From NCBI GenBank assembly GCA_038496675.1, contig CM076656.1, forward strand, positions 15,506,321-15,570,320: a DNA stretch of 64,000 nt, written 5' to 3'. The DNA comes from Rachycentron canadum. Taxonomy: Eukaryota; Chordata; Actinopteri; Carangiformes; Rachycentridae. The position numbers and the translations under genes were made by a program. The notes under the pieces are model-generated. The model was not told the DNA's origin. It searched no databases and was given only the letters and a program-made list of their open reading frames with translations. The stretch's first letter is position 1; each line of letters opens with the position of its first letter. Of the stretch, positions 14,678-26,736 are shown one piece after another.

Positions 14678-16499
14678 TCATACTATACTCTCATTGGCAG
14701 GCTTCTTTATCAGTTTATTAGAGAGCAAAGAATGCTGGGAGGAGTTTGACTCCTTGACCTCAGGAATGAGCAGACGTACTTTCTGATTTGTTCTTCTCCA
14801 CTCAGAGTACAGTTGACAGTGGTAGCGGAAAGATACCTGCAGGGACAACCAGGCAGGAGAAGAGGAAGATTGGACATTAATTATTTGCATGAACATTAAA
14901 AATTGTTTTTGAAGTAAGCATTCAAGATAAGAAGAGCTCTATTACAGTAAAGCTACAGCCTAATGTATGTGAATTTTATTTTTACCAAGGTCCAGAGAAC
15001 ATAGATGGTGAAGAGGGCAATGGTGAGGGCTATGAGGCCCACGGACTGCAACCAGCTCCCCAGCTGAAGGTGGTCCTGAGCGCCTCTCAGGCACAGCCAG
15101 CCTGAAATGGCTGCTAGAGGTGTGATGAACAGGAAGCAGACCATGTCACAGAAGAGCGTTCTCTTCTCATTACGGGGCCCAGGGTCCCGTAGCCACTGTG
15201 AGATGTGAAATAGCCAGAACGAAAGTTGGAAGAAAGGGAGAAACAGATCTTGAGTCATTCAAGAAAGGAAAAGACTCACGATGATAGAGCAGCAAGCAAG
15301 CAGAAAGATGTAAGAGATGTAAAAAAAGAAAAAGCTACTTCACATTTACATAAGCACAATCATCCACATACAGAGGTTCAGCCAATGAGAATAAAAAGGA
15401 CAAGAAGGAAGATTGATGCAGACAAGGCAAAGGGCATTGACCTTTGTTACCTCTGTGAGAGGCCTTGGTCGGCGCTCAATGCTGAACTCTGTGTGGCAGA
15501 GCTCACAGTAACTGGTGTTGGAAGACGACAGCCACTTCTCCAAGCAGCTTTTGTGCACTGCGCCGAGGGTGCCTGTGCAATCGCAGGGTGACAGGAGGCC
15601 CTCGCTGTTGCCTCCTTCATGGCAAATACGACATATGGGACCATCACTGTGATAAAACACAGAATATTTTTAAAAATACAACAGCCTGGCAATGCATTTT
15701 GTGTCCGATCCATCAATATGGAGGACCATAATCACATGATCACAAGCTAGAATGGTGAAACTAGGGTCATTACAGACTACAATATTACACAACCATATTA
15801 ATATAATAAATCCAGAACTTCAAAAATCAAATAATAATAAATCAAATCACACATGACGATCAGAGGACAAATAGGGAGTCTGCTGTAAACACTTGAGGCA
15901 GGCCTCTCCCACAGAAGACATTTTGACTTGTCACAGTGGGGAAAGCACAGGTTGGAATAATAAAACGAACGATGCCAATTATCATGTAGCCACCTCACTT
16001 TCAGGCTCATGCATGTGGCCTCACCATCACACTGAGATGCTTAAAGACTAAAGCTCAATAAGTAAAACTTAATTTATATGCCTCTTTTCAAACCTAGGGA
16101 TGAAGATAAGATTTAAAACACTAGAATAGAAGAGGAAAAAAAGCCAGAACAGTATAACAAGTCAAAATTTCTGCTGTAAAAGGTCTACATCATGAATTAA
16201 GAGTTATACCACTGCGAGGTACTTGTCCAGGACATTTCTGCTCATGTTAATTGCACAGGACTGTTAAAATTCAAACATCTAGTCCTGAGAAGACAGATGA
16301 GGGTAAATAAGCCTTACCTTTGTGTGCCCATGGGTTTAAGCACAGAGGACAGCAAACGTCCATCTATGGCTGTGACCTGGGTGACATAGAGTGCCTGGCA
16401 CCCATCACCACTCGCTTCCTCCACGCTTTTCCACAGACCCGTGCTGCTGGCACAGTCGCACAGGGACCCGGGCAGGTGGCAACACCCACCTGTCGTCAT
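14678..16499 (-). CDS. marchf2: E3 ubiquitin ligase MARCH2 (membrane-associated RING-CH)
   Basis: A membrane ubiquitin ligase of endosomes and plasma membrane that marks membrane proteins for trafficking and degradation. Coding exons 16318-16499, 15451-15646, 14986-15195 and 14678-14836 give 747 bases and 248 residues (human about 246). The start opens MTTGGCCHLPGSLCDC, almost as in the human protein. The RING-CH domain in exon 2 shows the C4HC3 order: ICRICHEG, CDCTG, HKSCLEKW, YCELCH. Exon 3 and the start of exon 4 hold two membrane segments (DMVCFLFITPLAAISGWLCL and VGLIALTIALFTIYVLWTLV). The tail ends ESIV, a class I PDZ ligand like the ETPV of the mammalian protein. It lies downstream of rab11b copy 2 on the same strand, as in mammals. 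Confidence 0.96.
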
Positions 16500-17541
16500 G
16501 GTTACAGTGTCCAGACACTGGCCGTAGATTTGATGGTGAGGTTGTAAAGGGATGAAGGGATGAAGGAGGGAGCAGGAAGCACAAACTCCGCTCTGCTACA
16601 GGTGCGCAATGGTTAACTTTCTGCAAACAGAGAGAGACCGATTGACAATTAAAGGTGTTTTCATAAAAACAATACATTAAGTGGTATTTTGAGGTACATG
16701 GGCTTGAGCATTTCCATTTTTTACTTCTACTACATTTCAGAGCCATGTAATGAACTACGCTTCTTTTATAGAATTAGTTATGAGCTTATTTGAGCTAATA
16801 TGAGCTCCAACATTAAAATGATCCTAATGCACTGATGCTTCAATAATTATAATCCAATAACATAACATATTGAAATGAAATGGGTGTTTCCAAGTACTTT
16901 CACTGTCAGTATTTAAGCACTAAAGTCTACTGACATGAAATCATTCATAAGTCAAAGTCAGCTAATATTTACATGCTGCCTCAAAAACAAAGCATAACAG
17001 AGCAAAGAGGCTCAGTAGCTTGATATAAACTCACAACAGAGAATTTAGACCAAATATTATCTGTCATTTGGGTCATCACAATTTTGTTGATCAGTCCTTA
17101 AGGCTGCATTACAGCTAAGTGTAACAGTAATCTGCTTGGCTGTTCAACGTGAGTGGAGTTAAATACTGTACAACAGTCATACTATATTATTAACAGTATT
17201 GTGACAAGATTATGATTTTGTAGATTTATGATTTTGCCAAAACTGTCTAGTTCTTAGTACACTTTGCTTCAGGTTATGACTGAATACATCTGAAAGTGTG
17301 CTTAATGGACCAATGACTTCCTGTCATGAGATTATCTACAGAGATTTTGTCATTTAAAAGAAAGCTGCCTGTTTGGAGGTTGGCCAATTTGCCCAAAGCG
17401 TCTCCTAATCCATTGTAAAAGCAAGTGGCAGTGAGCGTGATGTGCACCAGACTGATAAACAGTTCTCTTCCCTCCGACCCCTCACTAAACATAAAAAACC
17501 CTAAAAAAGAGGCAAAATTTGCTACAGCCTGTAGTTTATAT

Positions 17542-17591
<50 letters not shown>

Positions 17592-18956
17592 AATTCTGTA
17601 ACCCTGAAGTTTGCTACTTCACTTTTATGGAAATAAACACTCTAAACACTATTCGTACAAGTGCATTGGTGAGGGGTAAATACTGGGTTGTTGTTGTTGT
17701 TGTTGTTCACATAAGGCCTGGCTCTTTGACTGTAGCTCTGTACGCGTCGCCGCATTACACCAGTCCTTATATGATCCTTTGTGCTCAACACTGCTGTTGT
17801 TGTGTTGTTTTCAAACGGGAGGTTTATCATGGCAGATGGTGCAGAAAGAGTGCTGTTAATTTCTGGGATTTTAATTTTTGTGTCTTTATCTTCTTATCAA
17901 TAATTAATACAAGAATTTACACTGCATTTTAAACCTCACAGTGACCTAATAAGAAGAGTGATAACATATTTTATATCGAAGTCTGATCTGATTCAATCTG
18001 ATAAAATGATGTCATGTCATGTAACATTAATGTTTTTTCAAATCATATACTTATTTTCTACAGAATTTACCTCACTGAATATCAGCAGTGACCCAAAACC
18101 CACATGTTGGACAGTTTCAACTCCTTTGTTATTAACTGTGTTGCTCTCAACTACACCATGGTTGTTAAATCCAGAGGCCTTAACGGAAGCAGACAATTAA
18201 AAAAGCTTTGTGAGAGTAGTTTTCCAGGATTTTATGAAGCCTGAAGGCCTGAACTTCAACTTTGATATACAGGTCCCTGGTAAGATGAAATCTTCACGCC
18301 AAAGACAAACAGTTACAGTATAACTGCATGAGGGCACAATTAAGAAGAACCCAGGTCCCAGAAAAACAAAAGGGCAGGCCCAAGTCTTTAAAATCTACTG
18401 ATGCATGTCAACACAGAGACAAAGGCAGTTTCAGATCTAATCAGATGAGAAACTTCAATTAAATTTTTCTGAATGTAGCTGGAACATTTGAAGACACTGA
18501 CGGGCCTGCATCACTGCTTCAGTGTGACATTAAAAAACAAATAAAAAAAAAAACAAAACGAAAATCATCTCTCGAGCTGACAAACTCAAGTCATTTTCCT
18601 TTTCATTCCGACTCACAGCAGCTGATGTTACCAGCAGCCAGATGTTACAGCTTTGATCCAGACTATCGCCTGGAGCCGAGAGGGTTGTGTCATGTCTATA
18701 ACATAATGTGCTGCAACTGCGTGGCGGCACAAATGACTCGTGTCTCCCAGTGTTGAGGTTGGACGTTCACACACACACACAACACGAGCACCGTCCATTT
18801 TGTTGTCAATGCCAATTTGCTGCCGATTTTCATTGTCCAGCAGAAACGTAGTCAGTCGGTGCCCGTCACAGCTGTGTCGCCTGCTAGCTGCCAGCTGCCA
18901 GCGGCTACACCGAGCCGCTAACCCGCGAAAATAAAAAATAAAAAGCTCTACTCACC
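16500..18956 (-). other. marchf2: marchf2 5' UTR and first intron
   Basis: An acceptor (GTTTGCAG) at 16621-16622 places the 5' part of the first coding exon at 16500-16620. A matching donor (AG|GTGAG at 18955) marks the end of a non-coding first exon in the GC-rich stretch above 18.95 kb. The intron holds a TA/TG microsatellite and otherwise no recognisable gene. Confidence 0.6.
17542..17586. repeat. (TA)n(TG)n microsatellite in marchf2 intron 1
   Basis: Alternating TA turning into a perfect TG run. Confidence 0.95.
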
Positions 18957-19310
18957 TCTGTGTCGTCTTCTTTTCCGCGTTTCAAGGCATTACTAAAGAC
19001 CTGACATGTCCTTCTCGTTTCATGCTGCCCCGTACGCGTGAATTGCTCAACGGCAGCTCGCTAATGGTAGATGTTGCTCGGCGCTGCGTTAGCTAGCGGT
19101 TGTCAGCTGATATCGCACGGCGGGCCAGACTTCCGCTTTCCCCGGGGTTTTAAATACACCCCAGAGGCTCATCATCAGCTGCCTGCCTCCGCGAACACAT
19201 CCACACGGGCCGCGTTAGAGCCCAGCACCATCCGGACGAGCTCAGATGTGACCGTGAATAACAACAGCTGCCAAAAGTGGAGGAAGGGGCGCTAACCGAA
19301 AATAGCAGAA
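18720..19310 (-). promoter_or_regulatory. GC/CpG-rich region, probable marchf2 promoter and first exon
   Basis: CpG content rises sharply compared with the AT-rich flanks (CCGCTAACCCGCG, CGGCGGGCC, GGCCGCG type runs), and a good splice donor lies at 18955 on the minus strand. This fits a CpG-type promoter for marchf2. The exact start is not visible. Confidence 0.5.
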
Positions 19311-19833
19311 GCACAGCCTGCGTTTGCTTGTTCTGCTTCTCTTTATTATTATTAAGATGGAAAAAACTGTATGTTTGTGACCTTCTTAAACTTGAAATAC
19401 ATTTTTCACCAGAAAGTAAAAATGTGTAAGAAGAAGCTAAATACTGGGGTTTTTCCCCTCACAGTTACAATTTTGTTAAATTTTCAAATACATACACACT
19501 AGTATAAAGGTCACATTATAGTAAGTTATTATAGTGATATTACAGTTGTATATTATAGTTAATAAGACTATTAATGCTCCAGACAAAACCTCAAACACCT
19601 CAAAATCTTCTCCAAATTAATAAGATGTTAGTCATTCACCTTGTGTATGTTTTTGTTGTTTTGTTTTGTTTTTCCTAAATGAAGAAAATGAAATCAGTCT
19701 ACATTCTCTTCATGTAACTGTGTATTTTTTTTTTTTTTTGTTGTTGTTGTTTTTTGTTTTTACAGCAGCGGAAAGAAGAAGGATCTAGAGACTTGGACTG
19801 TGTTAAAAACTATGAATGTCAAGTCGGGTCAAG

Positions 19834-20095
19834 TCAATACAATTTAATTTTATACAACAGAAGTTATTTCAAGGCACTTTCCAAATGGAGCAGGTCTGGA
19901 CCTCCTCCGCGAGCAAGCAGGTGGAAACAGTGTTGAGGGAAAACCTCCTTTTAAGAGGCAGAAACCTGCATCAAGGTGCGCGGCCATATGCTTCGACCGG
20001 TTGGGTCGAAACAGAAGAGAAAGAGATCATATGCAGTAATAGTAACAACAGCGACAACAATAGTGTTACTGGTAACTTGCTGCTATAAAATATAT
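19834..20095 (+). repeat. Old dispersed repeat (teleost-type interspersed element)
   Basis: The order CAATACAATTTAATTTTATA, GTTATTTCAAGGCACTTT, GAGCAGGTCTGGACC, GGAAACAGTGTTGAGG, CGGCCATATGCTTCGACCGG, GGTTGGGTCGAAACAG follows a dispersed repeat I recognise from many fish genomes. It has no coding potential. The family name is uncertain. Confidence 0.5.
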
Positions 20096-21427
20096 AAGTA
20101 CAGTAAAATTATAGCTGGTAACAGTTTTAATTCCTATCATTGATTATAGGAGATTTTATTAGGAGACTTTTTTTTTTTTACTTTTGAATGGAGCTTCTAG
20201 CTGAAAGCATGACTGACTAGATGACTTTGAACATTCTGTCCATTGATGTTAACAATGAAAAAAAAAATTATCTGAAAAACATTTAATACTTTGGAAAGGA
20301 TTAAATGCAAAAAACAAAATAAAACCAAAAATGTATATACGACCATTTATATTTTGAAGCTTCTAAAAGGAGATACAAATAAAAACAGTGGTGTGGTGAT
20401 GCATAAAGCTAATGAAACCTTAGATGGTGTAAAACTGCATTGTGCCTTCTGCTGTAAATGCATCTATCATATGTGTGGATTTGTTAGCACAGCCTATTAA
20501 GTGTGGCTGCTCCACTGACTCTGTGAGCACACAAACAGTTGTGAAACAACAGTGGCAGACCAAGTGAGTAACAGCTCCAAAAATAAGTGTCAGCTATATG
20601 GTCACATGAATTAGGTTTATTCTTGCTTCAGTATTTTCTCTGTAATGTAGAAGTAGCAAAACCAGTTTGTGTTCATCGACTTTCCACGTATTAATTGAAG
20701 AAATGTGAAATGTTATGCAATAAATCAACCATGGGAGCATATTTACCAGATGGGTGAATATAGCATTCCTGCCAACCACAGACAATTTGCATTTCTAGGT
20801 TTTAGTTTCATTTCCCCTGCTAACAACTGTTTCTGGCTTCAGTGTGAGTGTTTTCAAATTGAAAAAGATTACACACATCTTTATCCACTTTCCTTTAACA
20901 GATTTCACATTCAAATAGGTACATGAGGGGCACCGGCTTTAAAAAACAAAACAAAAAAAAAAAACAAACGTAGTGCTTTTTGTTCTTTTCAGCCAACAGT
21001 TTCCCTTAGCAAGCAACAGGAAAATATAACAAAGATGTTGAGTGTATTTAAAAATATGAGGTGATTTATTTCACTGAAATTTTTGGACATAAGTGCAAGA
21101 AAGATTTTTTTGAGACAGCCAGCCTCCTCAAAGAGTTTGACCTGAGCCAACTCAAGAAATGAAGTAGATACTGGGTGTCATCATTTTACACACCCAAAAA
21201 AAAAAAAACAAAAAAAAAAAAAAAACATGTCAATCAACAATTGAAAACAATATTTTTGCTATATAGTATCACATTTTCCCATATAGCCTAAATTGGTTTG
21301 CCAATACAGCAAAGATCTGCAATATTACATATTATAACAGCCTTTAACACACATAAATAAGAAAACCCAAATCTGATATTGATTGCGTCCATCTCCTTTG
21401 GTATCTTTGTGTACTCACACTCACACT

Positions 21428-21478
<51 letters not shown>

Positions 21479-22153
21479 CATTTGTTTCACACTTGCCCAT
21501 ATTAAGTCAGACAGTCATTGCCAGTCTGGTCCCTGGCTCATGCTGGTTTAATGCCACAGTGGACACAGGGCTCAGAGGAGGAAATTCAAATTAAATAGGC
21601 AACCACAAACTCCAGACAGTGTGAACATCAATATTCTAAAGTACTGATGCATTACCTTCTTCTTATCTCCTCTTCTACACATGTTTAATCAGGACAACTA
21701 GACATGAATCTGGGATCCCACTTTAACAGGTCATATGGGAAAAGAAGACAGGTAGAAACCATTTGGAGAACTGATCCAACAGGTCTACTAATCCCTCACC
21801 ATTCCTTCAACAGGAGCAGGTCAATAGGATAATGACAATTGTTAATAAAAGGGAAATTGTAGTTTACTACAGCTTCAAGTTCATTCTCATAAAAGCCACC
21901 ACTTTCTCTTTCTCAAAGCTATCATGAGGTCAGAAAGTTATATCGACACAGGCTCTTCTGAAATCAATGGAAGACAAACAATGAAAAACAAATAAGAAAC
22001 CAGCAAAAAGGAATGTCAGCTACAAGAGTCTTGGATCAAAGACATCCGGGCCAATGACGGTATCATGTTGACAGCAGCATGACAGCTGTAGTAAAGCAGA
22101 AGTGAAGAAAAGAAAGACTGACAGTAATCAAATGGGGAAAGAAAATACAAGAA
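20096..22153. other. Spacer and probable 3' UTR of rab11b copy 2
   Basis: No exon recognised. The part next to 22154 is presumably the rab11b copy 2 3' UTR on the minus strand. It contains poly-A runs near 20.95 and 21.2 kb and a CA microsatellite. Confidence 0.5.
21414..21477. repeat. (CA)n microsatellite
   Basis: Imperfect CA run with one AAAC interruption; it accounts for the Cys/Val-rich spurious reading frames there. Confidence 0.95.
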
Positions 22154-24233
22154 TCACAGGCTCTGACAGCAGGGGAGTTTGTTGCCCCTCTGTCCATCCA
22201 TTGTTGGGGGGACGCTTATGTCCACTACATTGTTGCCTGGAGAATCATCATGTGCAGATCTGTCTGATATTTGCCTCTGAGATACAATACGGTAGATTTC
22301 TAAGAGTAAAAAAAAAAAAAAAAAAAGAAAATTAGACACAACCTTGAAGACAATTTATGACAAGCTGCAGATGAGATTATATATATATATTCTTACCTGT
22401 CAGAATGTTCTTAAAGGCTTCTTCTACATTAGTGGAATCCAAGGCCGAGGTTTCAATAAATGAGAGAGTGTTCTTTTCTGAGGATAAACAGTAGACAAAA
22501 CACAACTTTTACACATCACTCGAATTTAAATGTTAACATGAAACAACTTGGATAATAACTTTCAAGGTTCACAGACGGGCGTTTTGAGTCTTTTTTTTGT
22601 TTGTATGTTAATTTAAATACAGAATTCTCCTTAAGTTACAAAACTATCTGAAATGGCACGTTGTTTATCTTCATATGTTGGCAACCCTCACCTGCAAAGG
22701 CTCGTGCCTCATCAGTGGGCACTGCCCTGAGGTGACGGAGGTCGCTCTTGTTTCCAACCAGCATGATAACGATGTTGTTGTCAGCGTGGTCCCTCAGCTC
22801 CTTCAACCAGCGTTCAACATTCTCATACGTCAGGTGCTTGGCAATGTCGTAAACCAGGAGGGCCCCTACTGCACCCCGGTAATACCTGGTTCCAGAGGAA
22901 AACCATTGGAGAACATTAACTTCATTGTTACACACACACACAATGTACATTGTTTACACACAAACAAAAACAACAAACTTACGCTGAGGTGATTGCTCTG
23001 TAGCGTTCCTGTCCAGCAGTGTCCCAAATTTGAGCTTTTATCATCTTGCCGTCCACCTGGATGCTGCGGGTGGCAAACTCCACCCCGATGGTGCTCTTGC
23101 TCTCCAGGTTGAACTCATTTCTTGTGAAACGGGACAGCAGGTTACTCTTCCCCACGCCAGAGTCTCCAATTAGCACAACTACAACCAAAAGTGAACCACA
23201 AAAAATTACCACAGCAGTTATGCTTTCACTATACATATGAGTGATCACGCTGGAGCTAAGCCTGCAGTCTCCCTAACCGTGCTGCAATGCAGAGTCAGTG
23301 AATGCAACATTTGTCAGCTTAAATCCAGCCTGGGAATTTAGTCACGAAAAATAACCTTTGTGGATTGCAAATGAAAACACACACACACACACACACAGTA
23401 CAGTGCATATTTAGTATTTGAGAAGTTACAGCAAGGTCCTAGTTTGTGGTTCTGGTCTTATTCATAGACTTCACTCTGCATGGCTTTAATTCACCATCAT
23501 GCACTGATAAGTTGGAAAAATGAACTGTTTTATAATGAACTTATTACGTTTTCATAACGCACATAGAGTTTGTTTAGTTTTAGATTGTGGTCTGTGTTTG
23601 TAGTTGCCTTTGTCTCCTCGTTGAAGTTTTAACTGTTGCTTTTCTGGAGCCCAAACACACGGATTCAAGTTGAAACGTATCGGCGGCAGCACAGAGAAAT
23701 TATGGAGCGGCGCAGTTGGTGGTTTGACAGCTCGAGCTGAGTAACCTTAGCTTCGCCAAGCACATTTGAAAACACGGCGTCTGTCAGAGAGCAGGTCTCG
23801 ACTATCTTGGCGTTTCAAGTTGACATCAGGTCGTCTCAGGTTTTTCAACGAGGCCAGGTAGCTTTCGTGTTAGCATGCTAGCTGCTTATGTAGCCGATAT
23901 TTAAATAAGGCTCGCCTGCTAATTCTCCGGCGCGGTCTCGCTGGTTGGTTTTCGGGGATAAAGATCGCACCGGTGAGGAGGAATTGTGTTTGGTATTACA
24001 GACTACTGGATAAAACTGTACCAGGTAGTAGTGGTGGCTAAAGAGTTAGCGCTACCGTGTTTTCGTGTACCACTTCGCTACTTGAGCATTAACGCTGGCT
24101 TAGTTGACTTCCTCAGTTCCTATTTCTGACATCGGACTGTTACGGAGCAAACGAACAGTGCTGTCATTGGCTCAACTTTAAAGAAGAAATTACCTTTGAA
24201 CAAATAGTCGTATTCATCATCTCGGGTTCCCAT
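22154..24233 (-). CDS. rab11b: Ras-related GTPase Rab11B, copy 2 (inverted paralogue)
   Basis: Same role and structure as copy 1, on the opposite strand. Coding exons 24194-24233, 22983-23178, 22692-22885, 22397-22477 and 22154-22299 have lengths 40, 196, 194, 81 and 146, exactly as in copy 1 (218 residues). The N-terminus MGTRDDEYDYLFK equals human RAB11B. P-loop, switch regions, NKSD and the CC prenylation tail (CCQSL) are intact, so it looks functional. Oddities: T59 in the usual GKTIKAQ motif is M59, and the C-terminal region has drifted (SQRQISDRS, VPPTMDGQRGNKLPCC). It lies directly upstream of marchf2 on the same strand, the mammalian order, so this is probably the ancestral location. 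Exons 2 and 3 match copy 1 at 389 of 390 bases, while the introns do not match. Confidence 0.95.
23376..23397. repeat. Short (AC)n microsatellite in rab11b copy 2 intron 1
   Basis: Eleven AC units. Confidence 0.9.
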
Positions 24234-24368
24234 TTCACTAGAGGAGTTTTGGTACTTTGTAAGTACTTCGGTACCTTCGGACAACAACGAGCCTCTCCAC
24301 CGGCAGCTGGTCGTGAACCGCCTTCAAGGAAGAAAGCGAGCACGTGAGTTCAGCAACGTCGCTTTAGA

Positions 24369-24445
24369 CCAATAGGAAAAGTTATCGTGTTGACTGACAA
24401 GAAGATGAACCAATCGCCTGCCGCCTTTGAAAAATGCCGACCAAT
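24369..24445 (-). promoter_or_regulatory. Three CCAAT boxes in the rab11b copy 2 promoter
   Basis: CCAAT occurs on the plus strand at 24369-24373, 24410-24414 and 24441-24445, 135-215 bases upstream of the start codon of the minus-strand gene (ATTGG in gene sense). Spacings are 41 and 31 bases. Arrays of this kind typify NF-Y-driven housekeeping promoters. Copy 1 shows no such array in the corresponding 250 bases. Confidence 0.45.
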
Positions 24446-24449
24446 CACC

Positions 24450-26724
24450 ACGCACGGGAGAGAGCACGGTGAGGCAGTTCACCCTTTGTTCTCCAAAGTT
24501 TGACGCCCTGACTTTTTGCAGATGAAGTGTCCAATCCAATGTCCATCTTCGGAGTGAGCGGACTGTATCACCATGTTTATCAAAAGGACAAAATCGGTAC
24601 ACGAAATATTTATATTAATTGTCTACGGTCCTTTTTATGTTTTGCAACATTAAACAAACAAAATCGGAAAAAAGACTACATACAGTCCAGCAAGTTACAG
24701 TGCTTCCCAAAAGGAATCATACAAAAGGCTCTATTCTTCACTCAATATACTAATACACATCAACATAGATTTAGCCACATGCCAACCTTAGATTGGGTTT
24801 CTTTACACTGGTTGTAATTTGATGTCTGGCTGTGCTGAAGGGGAGTAACTTCATGTTAAAGGTTCAGGATGGCCTTTTCCCATCATTCTGCAATTGCATC
24901 TCCAAATTCACTCCTGTCTTCACACTGACATGTCTGGATGGTGATGGCTGGTTGATTCAGACATGAAGTTATCTCAACAGGTTCTGGCCTATTTTACCTC
25001 CAGCCTCTCATGTAGCACAACCATTAGGCTCAAGTTTACAAAGGAGCTGTTTGTTGTACTGCAGCCAAACTACAAACAACACTCCATATAATAATGGAGA
25101 AACTCTGCATTACGTGTAACTTAATTTATACTTTTCATACTATTTCTATTCCACTTTAATGATTACATATACATTTTGAAACACAAGTAACATCCTTGAT
25201 GTGCAATTGGAGCAAAATTGAAGATGTCAATCTTCAATTTTGGTTTCAAACATGAGGACCTGAGGCGATTTCCCTCACATGGCCATTATGACTGTCAGGA
25301 GTTAACGCAGTCAAAACTGTATCCCAAATCCAAGTGGCTCGTTCCATTTGAGGTGATGTGTGACAATTTTATCAAGGAATTATAATATAATATGATATTA
25401 TCTCCATGGACAACAATTCATAGAACTGCTTTATTTTGTAGTCATTCTGATTGAGTCCAAACACACACACACATACAGCCATCTATTTATCCTCATGTAT
25501 AAATAGATGAATATACACAGATATACATAAATACACATTTCTGATATGCATATTCATTTTGAAATCATGCTATGTCTCTGTAAAGGACTCTCCCTATTGG
25601 ATGAGGGCACACCGCGATTTGAAAACACATACACAACACAGCTGAACAGTTGGAAGAATCCCTATTGATTTGCATGTACAGTAAAACCCACAAATCTTTC
25701 CATTTTGGATATCTTACAAAGAAACAGCTGTGGTTTATAGACCATAAATATACAGCAGCTGCATCTCAATAAACACACTGAAGAATATGGTACAGTAAAT
25801 TATGTAGATTGCAATAATTTCTTGCCCAGCAGCAAAAATAAAACCAAATAAAAATAATATTCTCCGATTCAAATGGAAAATATATTTGTATATCTTTATA
25901 TATGTATTTATAATTTTATGTACACATTCTCAGGAGCACAACTATGAGAAAGAAAATAAATACAACAGCACAAGTGAAAAAAAATACAAACAATAGGCCT
26001 ACATGTAAAATTTCTTAATAAGGCAATTAAAATGAACTCAAAAGCTAAACTGTACAAAATATTGCTGCTATGGTCTCCATCTGATGAACAACAGCGAACT
26101 GATTACAACTGGCCACTGCACATGAGTATGAACTGATTTCTATTTTACAATGTCTGACATTGATATGTCCTCTCTTACACACAAACACACATAGAAACAT
26201 ACCAACCATTTGAAGAAACTGTTTCTGGAGTTAGATTTTAAAAAATTAGTTTGTTGAACTTAAATCGTAGTTGAGAGTCCTAAGATGTCAGCCACAGAGA
26301 GACTACAGTAAACACTAACCATACAATGACTGTGATTGACTTCACCAACACACATACACACTTGATAACCCTAAAATAAATGCTGTCTAAATATCAGCCT
26401 GTGTCAGCAGAAACTCCTATATACCAACTGAAAAAGTACAATAATGTGATGTTATGTTTATTTGGCCTCTATCACTAGTTCATCTTCAGGTCCTTTTTAG
26501 AAGTGCAAACAACATTCAACCCATTTACAAACTGTTGTGTCTCACCAAGTCATCACTGCAACGCACTGTGTTCATTCAAATATACAGATAACAGGTACGA
26601 TATTGACTGCAAATACTACAACTGATGCTCTACATATACAAACATTTGAAATGTCCAGTCAATGGTTTTCCTGTAGTGAGGAGGTGAGGGCGACCAGATA
26701 TAGCAAATGTCACTGATATGCTTA
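24450..26724 (-). other. Spacer and possible pip5k1c 3' UTR
   Basis: No coding exon recognised. The sequence is AT-rich with many short CA stretches. If the terminal codons of pip5k1c lie at 26725-26736, most of this stretch would be its 3' UTR. A minus-strand AATAAA is present near 25.43 kb (TTTATT on the plus strand). Confidence 0.35.
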
Positions 26725-26736
26725 CTATTCCTCCAC
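26725..26736 (-). CDS. pip5k1c: Candidate last coding codons of pip5k1c (V-E-E-stop)
   Basis: A strong acceptor (CCTCTTTGTTTTTAG) on the minus strand is followed in phase 0 by GTG GAG GAA TAG. The preceding exons all end in phase 0. In human PIP5K1C the talin-binding exon is followed almost at once by the stop, so a very short terminal coding piece is expected. Competes with the candidate at 28494-28586. Confidence 0.3.
   Translation of the reverse strand: MEE

Noticed and set aside
15226..15591. A 121-codon plus-strand frame over marchf2
   Set aside because: Antisense shadow of the RING-CH exon; no independent domain.
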